Shown here: piece after piece, positions 41,662-49,407 of the stretch
Numbering within the stretch: the first letter of the stretch is position 1
How the letters are laid out: every line of letters starts with the position of its first letter
Assembly: GCA_947184155.2 (NCBI GenBank)
Contig: CAMXCT020000264.1
Span: 214,092 to 278,091, forward strand
Source of the DNA: Cladocopium goreaui
Taxonomy: Eukaryota > Sar > Dinophyceae > Suessiales > Symbiodiniaceae
DNA length: 64,000 nt
Direction of reading: 5' to 3'
Notes under the pieces: model-generated
Told to the model about the DNA's origin: nothing
Seen by the model: only the letters and a program-made list of their open reading frames with translations
Database searches by the model: none
Program-made: the position numbers and the translations under genes

Positions 41662-41978
41662 CGACTTCACAAGCAGCGGTTGAATTCGGTGGGCGTCAAA
41701 ATAATGGATGCCCGGGATCACAACAAGTTGCCTATCCTGGATTCCCGAATGAAAGAAAATCTTGTAGCCGCTGTGTCGATGCACTAGTGCTGGGTGTCCA
41801 TTATAGGCAGCACAAAGCCAGAGTCGAGATCGGTACCCGTCAGCTGCATAACCATACAAGTATTCCCGATCAATTGAACAGGGAAAGAAACCGCTGGTTG
41901 TCAGCATATGAGCCCGCGTGTGAGACTCGACGCTGCCAGTGCCGCAGAGGAGAGACGTAGTTTCTCTTTACGTGCCAA
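41662..41978 (-). pseudogene. ORF2 of unit C, C-terminal piece right of the LTR insertion
   Basis: The minus-strand frame here has YLYGYAADGY, an LW-C pattern and PGIHYFDAHRI. These line up in order with VLYAYAADRT, TYVCLPSG and PGMYFFDGWRV near the C-terminus of ORF2 in unit A. So this is a distant ORF2. Repeat R1 cuts it at about 41979, so the helicase and everything upstream is missing; the LTR element cuts it on the other side. Identity is low, in keeping with the divergent ORF3 of this unit. Confidence 0.6.
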
Positions 41979-42528
41979 CCGCTTGGTACCTTTGGGCTTC
42001 CATGTAGGGCGCACCCTGGGGCGGTACCCTTTCCACCACAAAGGATATACACGGTCTCCCGGTGTATGCGCTCGCCAAAAAGGCGGCAACCCGCAGAAAG
42101 CAAGCAACACCAGACCGTTGATGTCTTTGTCCGATGTGGCCTGCGAAGGTTCCCACATGAGGAACTTCGGTGGGTTGGTTTCTTGTCCACCTTATAACCT
42201 CCCCCTTTTAAGGGTGTGGTCCCCACGCAGCACACTCGACCCCTGGTGTAGGACCTTACTGTGGCCTGGACTGTACATTAAGCCGAGGTGCTTCTGCCAG
42301 AACATCGACCGCTGGGTGACCCAGTCGCTAGCGATCCCACCCCTCCATGTGACACCTACCCGAAAGCATGGGAACATGAAGGAGGTCCAGGTTACCCCAG
42401 ACACCGTGACTACCTGGCATTCGTCACGGAGGAACCGACGGTCTGATCCGTGCGGAGCATAGCAACCTCGAACTTTGACCGTTAGCCAGGACACAAGCAA
42501 TGGATCGGAAGTTGAAGCAGTGGTGACA
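41979..42528. repeat. Repeat R1, copy 2
   Basis: Matches 13112-13664 (GGTACCTTTGGGCT through AAGCAGTGGTGAC) with small indels that shift every reading frame, so neither copy codes for one conserved protein as it stands. Confidence 0.75.
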
Positions 42529-43478
42529 TCCAATCGTGGCGGGTTAGGCCCGTACCCATTCATTTCCTCCGAGTCACCAAGGAGGACGTGGGACCACAAT
42601 CGAACGACAACCACTACCATGTCAACAACCTACCAAAGAAGTGTACCTGACCCCCCTTTGCATGAACAACAGTGGAACGAACCGCAGTCCGAACTCAGTG
42701 AGTCCACACTCAGGGGTTCACCCAACTTGCCTGACCAACCATCCACTCCTTGGTGACTCGGAGTAGGGGTTCCATCACCTCTTCTCGGTGACTTGAATGT
42801 GGTGGAGTAGCTCCTTTGGCGCTGTGGCCCGTCGACCACGCAGCACAGGTCGACACGTCCGAGTCACCAAGGACAGCACCAACCTGCCGGCTAGGGAGTG
42901 TGACGTAACCATGTCCTTTCATGGTTCCAGGTCGAAGAGGTTCAAATGCGGCAACTGGAGATCTCACCGTGGCCACAGCTCCTTTCTGTGCCTTGTACCA
43001 ATCGAGGAACCTGAGTTCATCGAGGCGCGGAAGTACTTCCATCAACATTCAACATGGTCCTTGATCTTCGTTGAGAAATCCTGCGATGTCCTAGAAGGTG
43101 GATTGTCCAAGAGGCTGGTCTGTGCAAGAACTTATTTGGCAGCCTGTAGCCTATGGCTCAAGTTACCAGTAGTCGAGCACACCTGTTGCAGAGGAGAGTA
43201 CTGGTAACTGCGTAGTTAGTCCAGGGGTAGGGACTTGGTGTGTAGTTTGTTGCTGGGGCGACTTACTGTGCTCGATTCCTCCTGTGCTGCCGGAACCCTC
43301 CCTTTTTAATTTGAGATTGTGTTTAATTTTGTTGCTCTCTTACGGTTTTCGTCTGGCCCTTAGATTGAACACCTGGTTGAGAGATTGCGTAAACCTTCGT
43401 TCTGTTTTTGTGATTTTTGATCACCTGATTGGCATCGAACTCAGATCTCAAGTTTTGCTTTTTTCTGTTGCCTGGGTG
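42529..43478. other. No recognised gene between R1 and the hairpin-motif array
   Basis: A word TCCGAGTCACCAAGGA occurs at about 42569 and 42858 and inverted at about 42750. A minus-strand frame (43048-42710) and a plus-strand frame (42797-43207) have ordinary composition but no recognisable family. The last 200 bases become T/C-rich and lead into the array. Confidence 0.4.
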
Positions 43479-44239
43479 TCTGTCCAAAGACGTGACAGGC
43501 ACTCCGCGCAACCTTCGCTCACCCTTTTCGGTTGCTTGTGTCTACACAGGTTGTCTGTCCTAAGACGTGACAGGCTCACTTCTTCTTACTCACTTCGGAA
43601 TTTTTGCGCTCACACAGTGTGTCTGTCCAAAGACGTGACAGGTCACTGTTCTTCTTTCTGCATCGCTCTCTAAGGTCCTCTTTTTGCTTCTATTACAGTG
43701 ATTCTTCTTGTCCCTTTTACCTTTCGGGACTTCTTCTCATTACCTCCACATAACCTTTTCACAGTGTGTCTGTCCAAAGACGTGGCAGGTACTCTGTTTT
43801 TCATCGTTTTCTTTCACGACCCCTCTGATAACAGCTGCCTTCTTTTGTTTGCACAGTGTGTCTGTCCAAAGACGTGACAGGTGCTCTGTTTCTTATATTG
43901 GTCTTTTGTAAGACCCCTTTTTTGCCCGCTGCTCTCTTCAGGTTATACAGTGTATCTGTCCAAAGACGTGACAGGTCTCTGTTCCCCACCCCACCCTACC
44001 CCCCCTTTTTTAGGACACCTTTTCCTCCCCCCCCTTGTTTTGTTTATCTGAGCCTCGATTTACTTTGTTACGTCTTACGTGAACCAATTGGAGAGACTGC
44101 TCTTTTCTGGTTACACAGTGCATCTGTCCAAAGACGTGACAGGTGCTCTGCTACCTGCTCCACCCTCTCTTCTCCCTCTTTCCTTTGTTAAGTTCTCTCT
44201 CCCTGCTCTACGGGTTTATCTGTCCAAAGACGTGGCAGG
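43479..44239. repeat. Eight-copy array of a hairpin motif with pyrimidine-rich spacers
   Basis: Cores start at 43479, 43554, 43622, 43769, 43861, 43955, 44123 and 44219. Each has CTGTC, a loop such as CAAAGACGT, and GACAG (GGCAG in two), so each could form a 5-bp stem. Spacing is irregular (68 to 168 bases) and the spacers are unrelated T/C-rich sequence, unlike a tandem duplication. Copies 2 to 7 are preceded by a pyrimidine tract and ACAG, and all copies are followed by GC (first two) or GT. Taken as exons, copies 2 to 7 are each exactly 24 bases. One frame would give a repeating V-S-V-Q-R-R-D-S peptide, another T-V-C-L-S-K-D-V. Confidence 0.85.
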
Positions 44240-44723
44240 TACTCCCCCCCTCCCAATCTTATCTTGAGTACAGGGGAGGCCCAAAACTCCGAAGCCAATC
44301 CAAGGAGCAGCAAACGGTACCAAAAACAGGACCCCCCACATTAGACCCAGAACCACCAGAGCAACACCAGCCCTCAGCCTGCAGCGCATTCTGCTTGCTA
44401 GCTGCCTTTGCCTTTGCTTTGGGCGGCATCACCTGCAAGCACGCCACAACAAAGCAGCGTATCACAAACCCCAGACTTCTTCCATGCGAACAGAATCGCT
44501 GATAACATGTTTGGCCCTGAAACAACAAACCCAATGGCACCCGCCCGTGCAAACGCCTGCAGCAAAAACACTTTCCGCGGTTCCCTGAGCAGTGGCTTCA
44601 GGCTGCTGTTTTCTCAACCACGCTGGACTGGGTAATCTTAACATGCAGCTTGCAAGCGAATTTCAGAGAGACACATTAGCAATCCAAACGTTTTCGCTCG
44701 GAGGACAAACAACCTGTTCCTAA

Positions 44724-46124
44724 TTAAGCAACAAAACCACGGAAATGCACCACAACACGATTGCCAGCCTTGGAAAGCCAATCATGCGTGTCCAGCAATG
44801 ACAAATTTTGCGTGGAGTAATTCAATGTCGCTACAATTGGAATTCGGAACAGATATTTCTCATATTTACATTGGCCACCAGGCGTGACACCAAACTCCAG
44901 CTGTACATTGTATTTGCCTTGAATCTTGTCCTGGTTCTCCGTCAAAAAGCTCAAATCTCGGACATCGTCTAAAATGATGCCATCGTGGATCTTCCGATTG
45001 AATTCACGCAAACCGTCAGGGAAATGCAGGAGAGGACCAACCTTGAGTTCCAACGGGCTTCGAAACAAGGAGTTGGCATATTCGGTCTTGCCAGACATAG
45101 AGGCACCCAGGAGCAACAAAACAGGATACCGCAAGGCATCCATCTCGAAAAGCTTCAGCCAAGCGGTCACCTCTGCAATTTCCGGAAACGTTTTGTAGAG
45201 TTCAGGATTGGATCTGATTCTCTTCGTGTTGCTGGCAATGAGGGCCTGAAGCTCTTGCTTTTCTTCTTCTTGCACGACAGCGTCTAAGTTGCGTTTTCGG
45301 GCTGGTACGCCATCCCTAGTCAAGTACAAGTACTCCTTGTACACCTCCGTTGTGACTTTCCGTTGCTTCCAAAGCTTCTCAGGCCATGCGCCCAAGACCT
45401 GGTAACGAAACAGCTCGTCTGTCCAGACAGGGGCATAGTTTCCGGCCACACAGAGTCCGCCACAAGACAGGCGAGCCGTGCCAATTTTGTTTGCCCAGAC
45501 ATAGAAAAATCCACGGTCTATGCTCATCTGCAGTTTCTTCCTGCACAAACCATCGCCACACAAGTCCGTTGGCGAGACATTTGGTTTAAGCCTTTCGAAA
45601 ACAAAAGCAGAAACGGTTCTATCAACTTCGGACTTGAACTGGAGCATGACATGGGCATGGAATTTGCCTGACGCACAAGTCTCCAATGTCGTGCACCAAT
45701 GGCGCACTTTCCAAGGCTGGAGGTGATTGAGGACAAAGACATTCAAGGCAAGCCATTGGGCCGGATCAGCAAACCCATTGTAAGTAAGAAGGACTGATGT
45801 GCCTCGTACCCGATACTCATTGCGCTGCGCAGGAGCTGGAACCATTGACAAAGGATGCTCCGCACTTCTGCTGGCAGCAGAGCCATCACGAGCTTTTTTC
45901 TTCGCAAGCTCCCAAGAGGCTCTAGCTTCATTCAATTGCTGTTGGTGCCGCACATCTCCGCCACGATCTGGATGAGTCTTCAATACAAGCTTCCGGAACA
46001 CTTTCACAATGTCATCATCGCTGGAATCCCGTGTGCAACTCGACTGCACGTTGTAGAGCGGAGCCAAGGCATGCAATAGAGCTACAAGAGCTCGTTTGGC
46101 CACAAGCACTGCCGAGCACCCCAT
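44724..46124 (-). CDS. rep: Rep protein: J domain, HUH endonuclease, superfamily 3 helicase (intact copy)
   Basis: The frame opens at 46136 with TTG; the first ATG is at 46124, giving 466 residues. Residues about 25-80 are a J domain with HPD at 51-53 in a HPDRGGD context. A rolling-circle nuclease follows: motif I LLTYN 112-116, motif II HAH 156-158 in KFHAHVML, and a candidate motif III Tyr208 in FYVWANK. The C-terminal half is a superfamily 3 helicase: Walker A GASMSGKT 340-347, Walker B GIILDDV 382-388, motif C IVATLN 430-435. The nuclease-helicase order is that of CRESS-DNA virus and plasmid Reps; an N-terminal J domain is known from polyomavirus large T antigen but not, to my knowledge, from HUH Reps. 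Predicted role: nicking and unwinding at its own origin, with Hsp70 recruitment. Confidence 0.85.
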   Translation of the reverse strand: MGCSAVLVAKRALVALLHALAPLYNVQSSCTRDSSDDDIVKVFRKLVLKTHPDRGGDVRHQQQLNEARASWELAKKKARDGSAASRSAEHPLSMVPAPAQRNEYRVRGTSVLLTYNGFADPAQWLALNVFVLNHLQPWKVRHWCTTLETCASGKFHAHVMLQFKSEVDRTVSAFVFERLKPNVSPTDLCGDGLCRKKLQMSIDRGFFYVWANKIGTARLSCGGLCVAGNYAPVWTDELFRYQVLGAWPEKLWKQRKVTTEVYKEYLYLTRDGVPARKRNLDAVVQEEEKQELQALIASNTKRIRSNPELYKTFPEIAEVTAWLKLFEMDALRYPVLLLLGASMSGKTEYANSLFRSPLELKVGPLLHFPDGLREFNRKIHDGIILDDVRDLSFLTENQDKIQGKYNVQLEFGVTPGGQCKYEKYLFRIPIVATLNYSTQNLSLLDTHDWLSKAGNRVVVHFRGFVA

Positions 46125-46220
46125 GACTTTGCACAAACAGGAGTTGCCACGTCAAGTCACCCTCGAACAACAAAAATGGCGGCAACAGCCTTTGGATGTG
46201 GCAAAAAACAGCACAAAAAC

Positions 46221-46523
46221 CATGATGTCCAGCTGCTACTCCGCCTACTCCGCTACTCCCGGCAAAGTGATGCCCCTAGATCCTATAGGCAGAAAGACAT
46301 TTCAGGCAACAGGTCGGAGTAAGACGAACAAGAAAATTGAGATTTCCAGACGCTTTCTGCAGTCTAATTGCCATGATGTCCAGCTGCTACTCCGCCTACT
46401 CCGCTACTCCCGGCAAAGTGATGCCCCTAGATCCTATAGGCAGAAAGACATTTCAGGCAACAGGTCGGAGTAAGACGAACAAGAAAATTGAGATTTCCAG
46501 ACGCTTTCTGCAGTCTAATTGCC
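46221..46523. repeat. Two 151-base direct repeats with iteron-like CTACTCCG words, copy 1
   Basis: Unit 1 (46221-46371) and unit 2 (46372-46522) are almost identical. Each contains CTACTCCG twice and CTACTCCC once within 25 bases, plus an inverted CGGAGTAA about 55 bases further on. A further CTACTCCA lies at 46523-46530, ten bases from the hairpin. Arrays of short repeats between the nick-site hairpin and the rep gene are typical Rep-binding sites in CRESS replicons, so I read these as candidate iterons. Binding is not shown. Confidence 0.6.
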
Positions 46524-46540
46524 TACTCCATCCCGTTTTA

Positions 46541-46560
46541 AATTAATACTATTATTGATT
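46541..46560 (-). promoter_or_regulatory. Candidate rolling-circle origin hairpin, copy 1
   Basis: Seven-base arms (AATTAAT and ATTGATT, one G-T pair) flank a six-base loop. On the rep-sense strand the loop and 3' arm read TAGTATTA, eight bases of the TAGTATTAC nonanucleotide that CRESS Reps nick. It lies about 420 bases upstream of the Rep start. Weak points: the stem is AT-rich and the motif is not centred in the loop. Confidence 0.45.
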
Positions 46561-47646
46561 AGGGGGATGTACGGAATTGTCGGTGTACATGCTTCAGAGT
46601 TCACAAACGTTAGGAGTCTAGGGGGGAAAGGGGTACAGACAAAAGACTCAAGCCCGACTATCAGCACGCAGCACGCCCATTCTTGCCTGGAAGTTCCAGA
46701 AGAAGTGCGACCTTGGCGACACCGGAACCATGGGGAAAAAAAATGGCTACAATCGTGTGTCCTAGCTTTAGCTCTGCGAAACTACTTGCAATGTGGGGCA
46801 ACAACGATCGTTCCTGACACGAATGGCTCCTATAATGCAACCTACTGTCTGACAAATCCGAGCTGTCCTAGTCCATCCAGTCTCATGGTCTCTCTCACAT
46901 GTGACTAGCTGCTTTGGGGTCCGCACGGCGCACTCCAACAACAAATGGTCACTTGTGCTGTGGTGACTAGAGAAACGGCTGCAGCCACTAAGAGCACTCA
47001 CATTGACAAGAACAGGTGCTACATTGACAAGAACAGGTCACGACATCGGCAACCCAAAAAAGCAATAAACAACTGCAAACCCAAATACACGTCATGGTGG
47101 TACAAACGGCTACTGCACAACCCCACAATTGCCAAGTCTGGTTGTGAAAGGCTTGCAAAACAGAACTGAGCTTGTTCAAATCACAACCTATCTTCTTTGA
47201 AGGTACAAGGAATTAAGACCCACCGCGAGGCAATGGAATGAAACGTTGTTGCATTGTTACACCAACAGTATGAAAACACAAAGCAGCAAAAGTCACACTG
47301 AAGCTACAAAACGCTTGACATGACATCAAAGCACAAAAGAATAACGAAACCCAACTTGTTTGGAGATGTTTGGTTTGCAAAGGGCGCGAACGCACGCAAC
47401 GCGACAATGCTTGGAGGTACATAAAGTCGGTCACCGCACAAGCAACGAGTTACACGCCGAAGATAGTTGGAGTCTAGAACTCCCAGCGCAAGCGTAACGT
47501 ATCCGTACGTCCTGCAACTATTCCAAGGAAGTACGGCTCCATGCCGTTATTAACCCGTTAGTGTACCGACGCACGGGTGAAACGGTGCATACGGAACTCT
47601 TCCCACCCACCCACCAATGGTTTTTGAAAGCCAACCCGTTCACACC

Positions 47647-48105
47647 GGTGTTTAACGTGTACCACACCCCTGGTGTTTAAGGTGAACCACACCGGTGTTT
47701 AAGGTGTACCACACCCCTGGTGTTTAAGGTGTACCACACCGGTGTTTAAGGTGTACCACACCCCTGGTGTTTAAGGTGAACCACACCGGTGTTTAAGGTG
47801 TACCACACCCCTGGTGTTTAAGGTGAACCACACCGGTGTTTAAGGTGTACCACACCCTGGTGTTTAAGGTGAACCACACCGGTGTTTAAGGTGTACCACA
47901 CCCTGGTGTTTAAGGTGAACCACACCGGTGTTTAAGGTGTACCACACCCCTGGTGTTTAAGGTGAACCACACCGGTGTTTAAGGTGTACCACCCCCTGGT
48001 GTTTAAGGTGAACCACACCGGTGTTTAAGGTGTACCACACCCCCGGTGTTTAAGGTGAACCACACCAGTGTTTAAGGTGTACCACCACCACGGTGTGTAA
48101 GGTAC
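47647..48105. repeat. Minisatellite of 23-base monomers, copy 1
   Basis: About 19 monomers by my count of GGTGTTTAAGGTG followed by TACCACACC or AACCACACC, alternating so that the higher-order unit is about 46 bases. GGTGT and ACACC make each monomer weakly self-complementary. Confidence 0.9.
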
Positions 48106-48683
48106 ACCCCACCTGCAACCCTGCAAGGCCGCCTACGACCCTGAAACCTCCACCTACGACCCTTCCAGGTCACACCTGCGACCTGGAAATCTCCTTGTAT
48201 AGGGAGCGCACCTACGACCCACAAACCTCCACCTATGACAATTCCAAGTCACACCTACCACCTGCATATCCCCTTGTAGGGAGCGCGCCTACACCCAACG
48301 ATTCACTACCCAACGAGTGCAAATGTTTCTGGTTGCTTATGTGCTGCACACAAATTCCCGCGCTTCTGCGTGAACATGGCCACACGCAAAACCACGCGTA
48401 TGTTTTGAGCAACAAAACTACAAGTAGTCGCTGTACATTACACACCGTCCAGAAACAGTGACAAAATTTGCAGCATTGTAGAGATTAAGTCACTAGAGCA
48501 ATTTCTTTCCGAAACTGTGAGCGACATTGCTCATCTTACAAAGAAGCTGCAAAATGACAGCTCTTTTTCCCAGCAGATTGGCCTCGAGTTACACTGGGCA
48601 AAACTTCGGCTCCATGCGTCTGCTTGCCAGCTCGAAAAATGGAGGAAGGTCGAAAAATGCTCTTTACACACATACAGTTGCTC
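48106..48683. other. Gene-free interior of Rep element copy 1
   Basis: Starts with degenerate ACCTACGACC/ACACCTGCGACC repeats (48110-48300), then unique sequence. The plus-strand frame 48093-48461 is built from these repeats and is not accepted as a gene. Confidence 0.6.
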
Positions 48684-49177
48684 TCACTTAGCCTCGGAGG
48701 CCGGCCCCTCCACTTCCTTTGCCTTGGATGGAAAGCGAAAGCATGAAAACGAAAATGGGGGAGACGCTGGGAATGATCTTACACAATCAAAAGAAGGCCA
48801 CCCGGCCTCCTCAACTTCCTTGCTCTTTGCATCTAGGAGGAGTTGCAGATCTGCCTTTGACAACCCTTTGGCAGCCTGCCATTCATGAACATGAGGACAC
48901 ACAGCGTCCTGCACGTGAAAGTCCGCCCAGCACTCACGCAGAGGCAGAGAGGCGCCTTGATTAGACGGGTCCGTTTGCGGAGGGCATTCTTTTCCATCTT
49001 CTTGGCTTCGCGGGCTGCTTTCTTCGCAGCTTCATGCTTGTGCTTCAAATCTTGGAGCTGTTCACACAGCACGGCCTCACACAACAGACTACAGTCGTCC
49101 CCAAAATCACCCCAACACAGATTCCCAAGGATAGGATGCCCACTCAAGGTGAACTGGCATGGGGGGGCATGGATCAC
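48684..49177 (-). CDS. Possible second gene of the Rep element: Lys-rich helical protein
   Basis: Two minus-strand frames (49177-48833 and 48914-48684) overlap. The first holds a charged helix (QLQDLKHKHEAAKKAAREAK), the second a compact segment (CPHVHEWQAAKGLSKADLQ). Removing 29 bases that start GTGAGT and end GCAG (about 48913-48941) would join them in frame, so a tiny intron or an indel may separate them. The helix and the CPHVHEW segment are kept in copy 2 with few changes. No family recognised. Confidence 0.35.
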
Positions 49178-49340
49178 TGGGTGATGCCAGGCTGAATGCG
49201 ATGACTACCTACCTGCCTGGCTTCACCTACTCAACTCTCCACCTGACGAACTCTAAACGACATGCGTGTGGACATGCATCAGCGCCCCGTGAACTACAAG
49301 ACTGCCGCACGATCTTTTTGCAAACAAACTTGTTTTAGCC

Positions 49341-49400
49341 GGTTCTATTTCTGGGACCGCAAACTGAGCTGCAAAGTGGCTTCGCTCCAGTGGGCCTCCC
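49341..49400. repeat. Right terminal inverted repeat, Rep element copy 1
   Basis: Partner of 44274-44333. The inner block (GGTTCTATTTCTGGGACCG) resembles the arms of the MITE-like insert at 50428-50557. Confidence 0.7.
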
Positions 49401-49407
49401 TAGTTGC

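Larger units (their letters stand above)
46137..47646. other. Rep upstream region and gene-free interior, copy 1
   Basis: Apart from the repeats and hairpin listed separately, no gene is convincing. Short frames on both strands change between copies 1 and 2. AACAGGT-containing words are repeated at about 47005-47040. Confidence 0.6.
44269..49404 (-). mobile_element. Rep-encoding terminal-inverted-repeat element, copy 1
   Basis: Defined by comparison with copy 2: similarity begins at TACAGGGGAGG and stops at CTCCCTAGT. The ends are inverted repeats of about 60 bases (44274-44333 against 49341-49400), with three matching blocks at identical spacing: GGGAGGCCCA, CGAAGCCA and a CGGT-CC-A-AAA block. 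A TA dinucleotide lies at both edges and could be a target duplication, but that is too short to prove. It carries the Rep gene, iteron-like repeats, an AT-rich hairpin, a minisatellite and a small Lys-rich frame. Confidence 0.75.

Noticed and set aside
41908-42462. 184-codon plus-strand ORF in repeat R1
   Set aside because: The other R1 copy has indels that break the same frame, and there is no recognisable domain.
43479-44239. CRISPR array
   Set aside because: Repeat cores are short, spacers vary from about 44 to 144 bases and are T/C-rich, and there are no cas genes. The context is eukaryotic mobile DNA.
44724-46136. Endogenous polyomavirus large T antigen
   Set aside because: Only the J domain resembles it. 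The nuclease is an HUH Rep with a HAH motif, and the surrounding element has inverted ends; no capsid genes are present.
46268-46523. Coding repeat protein with two identical peptide units
   Set aside because: The repeated peptides simply reflect the 151-base direct repeats; all phases are open for a while and none has a recognisable domain.
48093-48461. 122-codon plus-strand ORF (also at 55535)
   Set aside because: Although present in both Rep element copies, it is made of degenerate ACCTACGACC repeats and the minisatellite edge.
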